50,898 bases of DNA. Source: Bacteroidales bacterium (GTDB lineage Bacteria > Bacteroidota > Bacteroidia > Bacteroidales > VadinHA17). Where the stretch lies: positions 1-50,898 of the forward strand of contig JAAYQC010000028.1 of the NCBI GenBank assembly GCA_012519515.1, read 5' to 3'. Positions 43,891 to 50,898 of this stretch are shown here, piece after piece. The notes beneath the pieces are model-generated. The model was not told the DNA's origin and did no database searches. It saw nothing but the letters and a program-made list of their open reading frames with translations. Within the stretch, counting starts at the first letter, position 1; each line of letters begins with the position of its first letter. A program made the position numbers and the translations under genes.

Positions 43891-45126
43891 ATGCTTCTGC
43901 CAATGAATCCAAAACTTACTATTCTGTTTCTTGCAATTATCATTGTATCATGTACTAATCATAAACGGAAAAATCAGGATAAGGCGGTTTATAATGTGAG
44001 TTTTGAAAATTGCAGAACAACTATAGACTTAAAGCTTAGCGATTTGGTTGACAGTATTAAGTTGGTTAGACTCGAAACAACACCTGAATCTTTAATTGCT
44101 AATTCCCCAGGAATCATTCTCACCAGGGATAATATAATTGTCATAGATATGAATGGCATTTATAAGTTTACACCTGAAGGCCGTTTCGTTAGAAAAATAA
44201 TAAAATTTGGAAGAGGTCCGGAAGAACTTTCCCCTGTAATAGATTATTATTTTTATGAAAGAAGAAATCTGCTATTTATTGCAGACAGAATACAAAACAA
44301 AGACAGATTTCAGATCTATGATATTGAAGAAGAAGAATTCCTGGAACCTGTAATGAAATGTTTTCCGGGTACCTGGGGGGATTTTTTAGTGTATAATGAT
44401 TCTCTGATAATGGGATCAATGGAACCCATACGTGTTGATACAAACCGATATGCCATGTTCATTCAGAATTTTAAAGGCGAATTGGTCACCGGTATGACCA
44501 ATTCAAGAAAAGTTCTGGATGCAGTACTCAATAAAGAAACAGTCCAAAGATTACTGTTTTGTCAGGGAGAAAAAGATATCTTTGTTTATTATGTTTATGA
44601 TGATACCCTTTTCAGGTTTAGCAACAATAATTTATCTCCTTATCTTATAGTCTCATACAATTCTCAAAGGAACTACATGCGCTCAATGGGCTACGAAATT
44701 GGAGAAAGCAGGGTTGGTTATCCGTCAGTTGATAATTCCAGCTTTATTCTATTGAATGAAAGTATTTACAAAGGGCAGAGTCAGAGTCAGGAAGATGGTT
44801 GGATTAAACATAATTATGACAGATATTATTATTTCCTTAATAAATCGGACAGATCCTTTTCAAGGATTAAATCATATACTGATAATATAACAGGCAAAAT
44901 GCATGAGTGTAATGGTAAAGAACTAAATTTTCCAACTGTATTACCCGGAAATAAAATCTGTGTTCTATATAATCCATATGAACTGAGTAATGATAATTCT
45001 AAAGAGAATCTTTCAACGCTATCAGATCTCTCAATTCAGCTGCAGAAGATTCAGGAAGGATTAAATCCTATGGATAATCCGGTTTTACTTATTGGATCAA
45101 TCAAAAGGAAAATATTAACTGATTAA
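43891..45126 (+). CDS. 6-bladed beta-propeller lipoprotein
   Basis: 411 residues. Lipoprotein signal with lipobox IIVSC (Cys ~22). Typical start of the Bacteroidetes 6-bladed beta-propeller family: LVDSIKLVRLETTPESLIAN, then IIVIDMNGIYKFTPEGRFVR and IIKFGRGPEELSPVIDYYFY, LLFIADRIQNKDRFQIYD. Likely surface-exposed; function unknown. The second Met (MNPKLTILF, 43903) is an equally good start. Followed after 16 bp by the attC-like site. AT-rich compared with the central genes. Confidence 0.75.
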   Translation: MLLPMNPKLTILFLAIIIVSCTNHKRKNQDKAVYNVSFENCRTTIDLKLSDLVDSIKLVRLETTPESLIANSPGIILTRDNIIVIDMNGIYKFTPEGRFVRKIIKFGRGPEELSPVIDYYFYERRNLLFIADRIQNKDRFQIYDIEEEEFLEPVMKCFPGTWGDFLVYNDSLIMGSMEPIRVDTNRYAMFIQNFKGELVTGMTNSRKVLDAVLNKETVQRLLFCQGEKDIFVYYVYDDTLFRFSNNNLSPYLIVSYNSQRNYMRSMGYEIGESRVGYPSVDNSSFILLNESIYKGQSQSQEDGWIKHNYDRYYYFLNKSDRSFSRIKSYTDNITGKMHECNGKELNFPTVLPGNKICVLYNPYELSNDNSKENLSTLSDLSIQLQKIQEGLNPMDNPVLLIGSIKRKILTD

Positions 45127-45141
45127 ATATACAGCACGAAA

Positions 45142-45189
45142 TGCTAACAAGGACAGCCTCAGCGGCACCGGGGCTGCCGAACGTTGGGC
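45142..45189 (+). other. attC-like site (integron recombination site candidate)
   Basis: TGCTAAC at 45142-45148 and GTTGGGC at 45183-45189 flank an imperfect palindrome. GGACAGCC (45151-45158) and GGCTGCC (45172-45178) pair with one unpaired A, a feature like the extrahelical bases of attC sites. GTTGGGC fits the core GTTRRRY; the left core TGCTAAC fits RYYYAAC only in part, and the site is shorter than usual. It sits 16 bp after one ORF and 33 bp before the next, as in a gene cassette. No integrase in the window. Confidence 0.45.
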
Positions 45190-45222
45190 AATATTTAAAG
45201 AAACGATTATACTAGTAAAGGT

Positions 45223-46455
45223 ATGAGAAATAAAAAAATAATTTTACATGGATTGACAATACTATTAATATTGATTTCTTGTGAAAAAGGACATGATTTT
45301 GAATATCCTTTGGTTTATACCGGGGATGTAACAAATATCACTGATACAAATGCTTTATTTTCAGCAAAGATTTCATTTTTAGGAGATTATCCAATATTAG
45401 AGTCCGGCTTTATTTGGGGGGTACATTCAAAGGATAATAATGGTATTAAAATCAAAAATCCTGAGAATGTTAGTGGTATATACTCTTTATACACTAATGA
45501 AAAGTTATTACCAGGAAAAACATTTTATGTTCGGGGATACGTTCAAACAGAGAATACAACTTCGTATGGAAGGGAGGTTAGCTTTGAAAGTCCTAAAGGA
45601 CAAATTAATACCGGAAGATGGTCTCAGATGTATAATGATTATCATGATTATGGAAGTGAAGAATTTATAAGAGCGAGTTTTACAATTAATGATATTACAT
45701 ATTTTGCTTTTGCAAACGGTGGTCTTTTATATAGTTATAATCCAACTACAAATACTTTTAAATATGAGCTAAGCAATCTACTTCTGTCAATTGCAGATCT
45801 AAGTGTGGTTTATAATGGTCATGCTTACATTTTTTCACTTGATGCTTTTTATCGTTTTGATCCTCAATTAAAATCTTTCTATAAATTAGCCACATTCAGC
45901 GATAGCAAATCAAAATATGAGGCATCTGGTTTTTTAATAGAAGATAATATTTATATAGGCTTAGGGCGAACCTCGGGAAAATATTCTAAAGATTTTTGGA
46001 AATACAGTATTACATCGGACAGTTGGGAACAAGTTGCATCTTTCCCCGGAAATTATAGAAGAAATGGTTTTTCTTTTAGTATTAATAATATCGGCTATGT
46101 GGGTGGTGGATTTAATGATATTGGGAATTGGCCTTATCCTAAATTTAATGATTTATGGTGTTATATTCCTGAATCTGATAAATGGATACAAAAAGAATCA
46201 CTTCCATTTAAGAATGAAGAACTCTTTGATCTTCAAGGTACAAATACAGGAGAATTTGGTTACTGTTTTTATCACAACCAATTCTATGAATACAATCCTA
46301 TATTTGATATATGGGAAAAAATGGCTGATTTAGATATTGGTTTTATTTTATACTATCCACACATTTTCTGGGATGGCAGTAAAATTTATATTCTGGACCC
46401 ATCAAGAGATTATTTAGATGAAATATATTTTAAAATGTGGGTTTATGAGAAATAG
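45223..46455 (+). CDS. Kelch-repeat lipoprotein
   Basis: 410 residues. Lipobox LILISC (Cys ~20). Residues ~25-125 form an Ig/Fn3-like domain (DTNALFSAKISFLGDYPILE, SGFIWGV, PGKTFYVRGYVQTENTTSYG). The rest has kelch-type beta-propeller repeats with the W-Y-tyrosine pattern (FWKYSITSDSWEQVASFPGN, RRNGFSFSINNIGYVGGGF, LWCYIPESDKWIQKESLPFK). Probably surface-attached and protein-binding; target unknown. Overlaps the next gene by 11 bp. Confidence 0.75.
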   Translation: MRNKKIILHGLTILLILISCEKGHDFEYPLVYTGDVTNITDTNALFSAKISFLGDYPILESGFIWGVHSKDNNGIKIKNPENVSGIYSLYTNEKLLPGKTFYVRGYVQTENTTSYGREVSFESPKGQINTGRWSQMYNDYHDYGSEEFIRASFTINDITYFAFANGGLLYSYNPTTNTFKYELSNLLLSIADLSVVYNGHAYIFSLDAFYRFDPQLKSFYKLATFSDSKSKYEASGFLIEDNIYIGLGRTSGKYSKDFWKYSITSDSWEQVASFPGNYRRNGFSFSINNIGYVGGGFNDIGNWPYPKFNDLWCYIPESDKWIQKESLPFKNEELFDLQGTNTGEFGYCFYHNQFYEYNPIFDIWEKMADLDIGFILYYPHIFWDGSKIYILDPSRDYLDEIYFKMWVYEK

Positions 46456-47146
46456 AAGCATAGTATTAGGAGCTTTGGTTTGCTTTACACTTAATATCCA
46501 TATATGTGAAGGCCAATTGATTGATAATAAAATCAATATCTATTTGTGTCTTTTTAATGGGTTATTTCACGGTGATAGCAAAATAAAAGATGGGAATTTT
46601 ATATATCCTGCATTTTATAGTAATTTAAACAATATCAAAGGAGTGTCAATTAAAACTTTATATAAGGGATATCAAAATATTAGCTATGGTATAACTTTGT
46701 CACAAAGTTATGCATCAGATTGGAACTATGAAAATGAAGAGTTCTTTTCAGCATCAAAAGTAGAAATGCAATCACTGGCAGCAACATTTCAGTTACATAA
46801 TAAACTTTCACCTCGCAGGATTTTTAGCCATTGTAAAATCTATCTTGAAATATCACCAACAATTGGATTTTCTGCTTTTTCGTCCTCAAATGAGTTATAT
46901 GTTGTTCATGAGACAGATAAGATCCCAATACCAACAACATGCAATGATTTTTATTATGGATTCAATGGGAGTACAGGAATTGAATGTGCTTTTACTCAAG
47001 CTATAGGAATGCTTATTTCATATTCTTTGCAATATAATCGCGTACAATCAATATTATATAGCGATGACCATTTTACTGTTTCACAACTTAATGTTGGATT
47101 TTTTATAAAACTAAAGAAAGACAAAAGATTTTTTTATAGAAGCTGA
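46445..47146 (+). CDS. Putative outer membrane beta-barrel protein
   Basis: The frame opens at 46418, but the signal peptide starts at the ATG at 46445 (MRNRSIVLGALVCFTLNIHI, cleaved near CEGQ), giving 233 residues. Alternating strand pattern (GVSIKTLYKGYQNISYGITL, CKIYLEISPTIGFSAF, SQLNVGFFIKLKK) suggests a small barrel or adhesin-like outer membrane protein. No family was recognised. Its start lies inside the kelch gene end (translational coupling), and its stop abuts dispersed element copy 2. Confidence 0.5.
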   Translation: MRNRSIVLGALVCFTLNIHICEGQLIDNKINIYLCLFNGLFHGDSKIKDGNFIYPAFYSNLNNIKGVSIKTLYKGYQNISYGITLSQSYASDWNYENEEFFSASKVEMQSLAATFQLHNKLSPRRIFSHCKIYLEISPTIGFSAFSSSNELYVVHETDKIPIPTTCNDFYYGFNGSTGIECAFTQAIGMLISYSLQYNRVQSILYSDDHFTVSQLNVGFFIKLKKDKRFFYRS

Positions 47147-47261
47147 CATGAAACCCACATTTATTGCATACACAAACATGTATCTATATAATTTTCAAAC
47201 ATGTGCGTTTCCCTCGCTTGAGCGGGGCAGGTTATCATACCGCTGAAATCAAAATTATATT
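47145..47261. repeat. Dispersed intergenic element, copy 2
   Basis: Colinear with 1980-2094: CATGAAACCCACATTTATTG, ...CAAACATGTGCG, the hairpin TCGCTTGAGCGGGGCAGG, and AAAATTATATT. It fills the whole gap between the beta-barrel stop and the next ATG at 47262. Confidence 0.7.
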
Positions 47262-47802
47262 ATGATGAAAAAAATTGCAACATTTACATTAATTCTATTA
47301 TGTTTCAATTCTATTAATGCCCAAAGACGAAATGACAGATTTTTGGAATGTGGCATTTATACTTTATGGCATGACAAAGCTAAAGCAATTGAATGCTTTG
47401 AGAAATCACCTTCAATAAATGCCAGAGCTATATTAGAGAGGATAAAGAATCCTTCAAGAAATAGATTTACTTACAATTTTGACTATACAGACCCAACCTT
47501 ATATGCCTTATAAAGCAGGATATGATACAGCAACTGTAAAAATAGAAGAAGTAGAATTAAAAACCGGTGATGTTATAAAAAAGCGAAAATTCAAATCTGA
47601 TACTTGGAAGGAAAAAAACAAAATGATGTATGATGAAACAGGAGACCCATCATTTTTAGAGACCTTATATGGACCAAGCAATATATTAAGTCCTAATAAA
47701 GAGTATATATTTAAAGGAAATCCTTCATATGGAAATTTTGAATTAACGAACCGTGAGGGAGTATTAATAAGAAAGTTTCAGTTTTCTTCAGATATTCAAT
47801 AA
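47262..47802 (+). pseudogene. Frameshifted secreted protein
   Basis: Frame 1 (47262-47513) encodes a signal peptide (MMKKIATFTLILLCFNSINA) and ~60 more residues ending NFDYTDPTLYAL-stop. The +1 frame then continues without a new signal peptide (YKAGYDTATVKIEEVELKTG ... to the stop at 47800-47802). Dropping one T near 47510 joins the two smoothly, giving ~180 residues. It may be a real recent frameshift or a sequencing error. No family was recognised. Confidence 0.5.
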
Positions 47803-47940
47803 TTTTGAATTGGATGATCTGGTCGTTATTGATCGAAAACATAGAAGTTCTGAACATACACGCCCCATATTGCATAACCTTCATACACAATACCTGCTTT
47901 AAAAAATGTACTGCAATATTCCGTACAATTTCTTGTTAAT

Positions 47941-47963
47941 TACGGATAAATTCCGTACATTTG
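47941..47963 (+). promoter_or_regulatory. Operator and -7 box of the toxin-antitoxin operon
   Basis: The inverted repeat TACGGA-TAAAT-TCCGTA (47941-47957) overlaps the -7 box TACATTTG (47956-47963). A further half-site TTCCGTACA lies at 47919-47927. Position and symmetry suit autorepression by the ribbon-helix-helix antitoxin. Confidence 0.65.
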
Positions 47964-47978
47964 TATAAAAGCATAGTT

Positions 47979-48263
47979 ATGGGAACATCAAGACAAGTTA
48001 AGGCGAGATTTGACACAAGACTTCCTTTGGAACAAAAACAACTCTTTGAAAGAGCAGCAATATTAGGTGGATATAGAAACCTGACAGACTTTATTATTGT
48101 AACTGTTCAAAGTAAAGCCAAGGAGATTATTGAGGAAAAAGAAAGAATAATTGCTTCACAAAAAGACAAAGAGATATTTTTTGATTCTTTATTAAATCCT
48201 CCAAAGCCTAATAATGATTTGCGTTCTGCCAGGGAAGAATATGACAAATTGATTTCCAGATGA
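47979..48263 (+). CDS. TacA-type DUF1778 antitoxin
   Basis: The frame reaches back to a TTG at 47961, but that codon lies in the -7 box, so ATG 47979 is chosen (94 residues, MGTSRQVKARFDTRLPLEQK). N-terminal ribbon-helix-helix DNA-binding part (RQVKARFDTRLPLEQKQLFE, GYRNLTDFIIVTVQSKA) and a C-terminal toxin-wrapping tail with FFDSLLNPPKPN, the conserved DUF1778 end. It neutralises the GNAT toxin and represses its own promoter. Overlaps the toxin gene by 4 bp. Confidence 0.85.
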   Translation: MGTSRQVKARFDTRLPLEQKQLFERAAILGGYRNLTDFIIVTVQSKAKEIIEEKERIIASQKDKEIFFDSLLNPPKPNNDLRSAREEYDKLISR

Positions 48264-48763
48264 GTTATTTAACGATACCGCTTGATTCTAAGCATAATAG
48301 AGAGAATTTCAGTTGCGGCAAAGACTTATTGGATAATTACTTTTGGACACAGGCAAAACAGGATGTTAAAAGAAAACTATCAGCATGCTTTGTATTAGTT
48401 GATAATGAAACAGGTAAAATATCCGGATATTATACCCTTTCCAGTAGCAGTATATCAAATGATTTGATACCGGAGTCATTTAAAAAAAAGCTGCCAAAGT
48501 CTTACTCGTCTGTTCCTGCAGTATTACTTGGCAGATTAGCTGTTGACAAAAATTTTCAAGGTAAAGGAATTGGTAAACTCCTCTTGATTGATTCATTGAA
48601 AAGATGTCATGATACATCCAAATCAGTTGGGACGTTTGCTGTTGTAGTTGATCCATTGGATAAAGAAGCTGAAAAATTCTATAAGAAATATGGATTTATT
48701 AGTTTGCCTGATAGTGGAAAGATGTTTTTGCCAATGAAAACAATTGAAGAACTTTTTGAATAA
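48260..48763 (+). CDS. TacT-type GNAT acetyltransferase toxin
   Basis: 167 residues. GNAT core with the acetyl-CoA loop VDKNFQGKGIGKLLLIDSLK (QGKGIG) and the catalytic Tyr region FYKKYGFISLPD. The N-terminus NFSCGKDLLDNYFWTQAKQD fits TacT-family toxins, which acetylate aminoacyl-tRNA and stop translation. The identity rests on sequence plus the DUF1778 partner. Confidence 0.85.
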   Translation: MSYLTIPLDSKHNRENFSCGKDLLDNYFWTQAKQDVKRKLSACFVLVDNETGKISGYYTLSSSSISNDLIPESFKKKLPKSYSSVPAVLLGRLAVDKNFQGKGIGKLLLIDSLKRCHDTSKSVGTFAVVVDPLDKEAEKFYKKYGFISLPDSGKMFLPMKTIEELFE

Positions 48764-49015
48764 TGCACTGTGTACTGGCCGGTATATGCAATTGATTTCC
48801 GCCCACAACAAATTATCAATTAGCCGCTAAATTAAGTTCGTGGCTTATGAGCTAGTCCGCTTCGCGGCTTTAGTTCAGCCAAACTTCAGCAATAATTTTA
48901 CGATGGAAATAAGATTTCACCAGATAAAACCGATTAATATGTTTTTTATGAAATTAAATCGAGCTACATTTAAGGATTCTAACTAACCATATGATTAATT
49001 AATACTGACACAATT

Positions 49016-49957
49016 ATGAAAGACCGCAGAACCTTTATTAAACAATCACTTTTTGCAACCGGAGCTTTAATGACCGGATCATCATTTAAGTTTCCAGAAA
49101 TGCCGAAATCTGATTTAACCTTATCACTTGCTGAATGGTCCTTTAACAGGGCATTATTTGGAGGAAAACTGGACCATCTCGATTTTCCGGCTCTTGCGAA
49201 AAATGAATATGGCATATCTGTAGTAGAATATGTCAGTGGCTTCTTTGGAGGTAAAAAAATGGATTCTAAACAAGCTGCCAGGGACAAATCATATCTTAAT
49301 GAACTTCTCCTGAGAAGTAAGGATGCTGGAGTAGTAAATCATCTGATAATGGTTGATGATGAAGGACCTTTATCTTCTGCAGATAAGAAATTAAGAGATG
49401 AAGCAATTGAAAACCACAAGAAATGGATTGAGGCAGCAAAATTTCTGAATTGTGTGACAGTACGCGTTAATCTACATGGTGAAGGCACAACCGAAGAAAG
49501 AAAAAATGCTTCCGTTGATTCAATGGGAAGACTGGGAGAATTTGCTAAACCCATGAATATAAACGTTGTTGTGGAAAATCACGGAAGTGTTACCTCAAAT
49601 GCTGAATGGGTAGTCGATATCATGAAGCAGGTAAACATGAAGAATGTTGGCACATTACCGGATTTTGGAAATTGGTGTATTTCCCATCCGTGGGGGACCA
49701 TTCAGGGTGAATGTACTGAAATGTACGATATTTATAAGGGATTGGAGTTATTATTGCCTTATGCAAAAGGAGTAAGCGCAAAAACGTATGATTTTGATGG
49801 CAATGGGGAACAACCCAAACTTGATTATAAAAGGCTTCTGGGAATAGTGAAGAAATCCGGATTCAAAGGGTATATCGGGGTTGAGTACGAAGGTAATACC
49901 CAGCCGGAGGATGAAGGTGTCAGAAAAACAATAAGTCTTATCAAAAAATACTACTAA
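49016..49957 (+). CDS. Tat-exported sugar isomerase/epimerase-like TIM barrel
   Basis: 313 residues. Tat-type signal RRTFIKQSLFATGALMTGSS. The barrel belongs to the xylose isomerase-like/AP endonuclease 2 family: SLAEWSFNRALFGG start, Glu in VVENHGSVTSNA, Asp-His region in LPDFGNWCISHPWG, and Glu in YIGVEYEGNTQPEDEG, the usual metal ligands Glu-Asp-His-Glu. Probably a periplasmic isomerase or epimerase of sugars or related compounds. No neighbour gives the substrate. The 252 bp gap before it holds a CCGC-TTC-GCGG hairpin. Confidence 0.8.
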   Translation: MKDRRTFIKQSLFATGALMTGSSFKFPEMPKSDLTLSLAEWSFNRALFGGKLDHLDFPALAKNEYGISVVEYVSGFFGGKKMDSKQAARDKSYLNELLLRSKDAGVVNHLIMVDDEGPLSSADKKLRDEAIENHKKWIEAAKFLNCVTVRVNLHGEGTTEERKNASVDSMGRLGEFAKPMNINVVVENHGSVTSNAEWVVDIMKQVNMKNVGTLPDFGNWCISHPWGTIQGECTEMYDIYKGLELLLPYAKGVSAKTYDFDGNGEQPKLDYKRLLGIVKKSGFKGYIGVEYEGNTQPEDEGVRKTISLIKKYY

Positions 49958-50187
49958 AATCAATATTGCTTATTGCCTGATTAAAGAGGGTCTGAAAAAA
50001 TAATTACGCGCCATTAGGACAGATAAAAATTCGAATATTCAGAACCCGATTTTTTGGAGATTACAGAACTTACTAAAAACCGCCACTGACCATATTACCA
50101 ACCCTTAGGCCACAATGAATGAGTACCACAACTACAATAATTTACTGATTAAAATTGCTATATTCGAGGCTGATAACAGACTGATTA

Positions 50188-50595
50188 ATGAGTGACAATA
50201 AATCAAATATTGATGTTGACAAGATTGTGAAGCATTGGGTTGAGACATCGGATGATGACTTCAATACCATGTTGACTTTATATAATTCAAAATCATTCAG
50301 TTGGTCATTATTTTTAGGACATATCTCAACCGAGAAGTTGCTTAAGGCTCTATATATTAAGCGATTTAGAGAACATGCACCTTTCACGCATAATTTGTAC
50401 AGATTGGGAGAGCTGATTGGATTGGAAATGTCGGATGAGTATTCTGACTGGTTAGACGAGATTACTTCGTTTAACCTGAATGCCAGATACGATGATTATA
50501 AAAGAGAGTTTTACAAATTATGTACTCCTGAATATACCCAAGCCTGGATTGAGAAAATAAAAGCTATTCGGACATGGATAAAAGAGATGTTTTAG
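50188..50595 (+). CDS. HEPN-domain toxin-like protein
   Basis: 135 residues, HEPN fold: helices around FNTMLTLYNSKSFSWSLFLG, ISTEKLLKALYIKRFREHAP, and the motif R-x6-H in REHAPFTHNLYRLGEL. HEPN proteins paired with MNT nucleotidyltransferases are RNase toxins. Overlaps the MNT gene by 22 bp. Confidence 0.85.
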   Translation: MSDNKSNIDVDKIVKHWVETSDDDFNTMLTLYNSKSFSWSLFLGHISTEKLLKALYIKRFREHAPFTHNLYRLGELIGLEMSDEYSDWLDEITSFNLNARYDDYKREFYKLCTPEYTQAWIEKIKAIRTWIKEMF

Positions 50596-50891
50596 ATATT
50601 GCGATTGAATATGCTAATGCTGTAAAATCAAAATATGATTTTGTCAGGATTATTCTTTTTGGTTCTTACGTAAAAGGTAATTTCACTGCAGATAGTGATA
50701 TTGATATTGCTGTGGTTTTAAAAGACTACAACAACTTGATTGATGTACAAGTGGATTTGATGCGTTTAAGGAGAAAAATAGACAGTAGAATTGAACCACA
50801 TCCGTTTAGGGAAAAAGATTTTAATATTACAAATCCGATTGTTAACGAGATTATCAAATACGGACAGGACATTAAAATCAATGTAGCCTGA
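50574..50891 (+). CDS. MNT-type nucleotidyltransferase antitoxin
   Basis: 105 residues. Nucleotidyltransferase motif GSYVKGNFTADSDIDIAVVL (GS...DSDID). Minimal nucleotidyltransferases next to HEPN toxins inactivate them by adding AMP. Starts within the HEPN gene end, so translation is coupled. Complete: stop at 50889-50891. Confidence 0.85.
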   Translation: MDKRDVLDIAIEYANAVKSKYDFVRIILFGSYVKGNFTADSDIDIAVVLKDYNNLIDVQVDLMRLRRKIDSRIEPHPFREKDFNITNPIVNEIIKYGQDIKINVA

Positions 50892-50898
50892 CATCCGG

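Overview
The window reads as a chromosome segment of an anaerobic, amino-acid-fermenting Bacteroidetes (Bacteroidales/Marinilabiliales-like). The signs are a type IX secretion sorting domain, BACON, FISUMP, PKD and SUMF1-type surface proteins, many SusC/D-free lipoproteins, promoters of the TAnnTTTG type, DUF3078 and 6-bladed propeller proteins, and almost no Shine-Dalgarno sequences. No rRNA, tRNA or CRISPR array was seen.

Left part (1-18.6 kb, AT-rich, accessory). A truncated BACON/T9SS protein and a beta-barrel protein lie on the plus strand. A long minus-strand series (12630 to 2357) follows: two LPP20-like proteins, a PEGA protein, an Fn3-FISUMP lipoprotein, a SUMF1-like lipoprotein, a PKD-FISUMP lipoprotein, a small lipoprotein, an ECF sigma factor, a membrane anti-sigma-like protein and a secreted transglutaminase-like protein. 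Upstream lies a decayed IS5-type transposase, then a 1178-residue C39 peptidase-like/PKD x4/FISUMP protein. A ~450 bp segment is present as two direct copies, one upstream of each of these transcription units. An IS66 scrap sits near 2.2 kb.

Central part (18.6-43.5 kb, higher GC, compact, core metabolism). A divergent pair of operons shares a promoter region with a tandem Rex operator. Leftward are a 2Fe-2S ferredoxin, a sensory-type FeFe-hydrogenase-like PAS protein and a SpoIIE/PP2C phosphatase. Rightward are HydC, HydB and HydA-like subunits, a response regulator, a receiver-histidine kinase and Rex. HydA lacks the usual proton-relay Cys and HydB lacks its N-terminal cluster ligands. Next comes a tyrosine phenol-lyase/tryptophanase-family lyase on the minus strand. 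It is preceded by a complete classical attenuator: promoter, 24-codon leader peptide with six Tyr and two His codons in eight positions, antiterminator segment and terminator. Rightward again follow an ADP-forming acyl-CoA synthetase, an ACT protein, phenylacetate-CoA ligase, an aminotransferase and a four-subunit 2-oxoacid:ferredoxin oxidoreductase. Together these can ferment (probably aromatic or branched) amino acids: transamination, oxidative decarboxylation to acyl-CoA with ferredoxin reduction, ATP formation, and electron disposal or sensing through the Hyd/Rex module. nadD, gmk and yicC (minus) and a DUF3078 protein (plus) close this part. Two intergenic gaps (24.64-24.90 and 33.2-33.65 kb) hold the same ordered series of microsatellite-like repeats.

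Right part (43.5-50.9 kb, AT-rich, accessory). It holds a propeller lipoprotein followed by an attC-like site, a kelch lipoprotein, a beta-barrel protein, a second copy of the dispersed element seen at 2.0 kb, a frameshifted secreted protein, a TacA/TacT-type toxin-antitoxin pair with its operator, a Tat-exported TIM-barrel protein and a HEPN/MNT pair.
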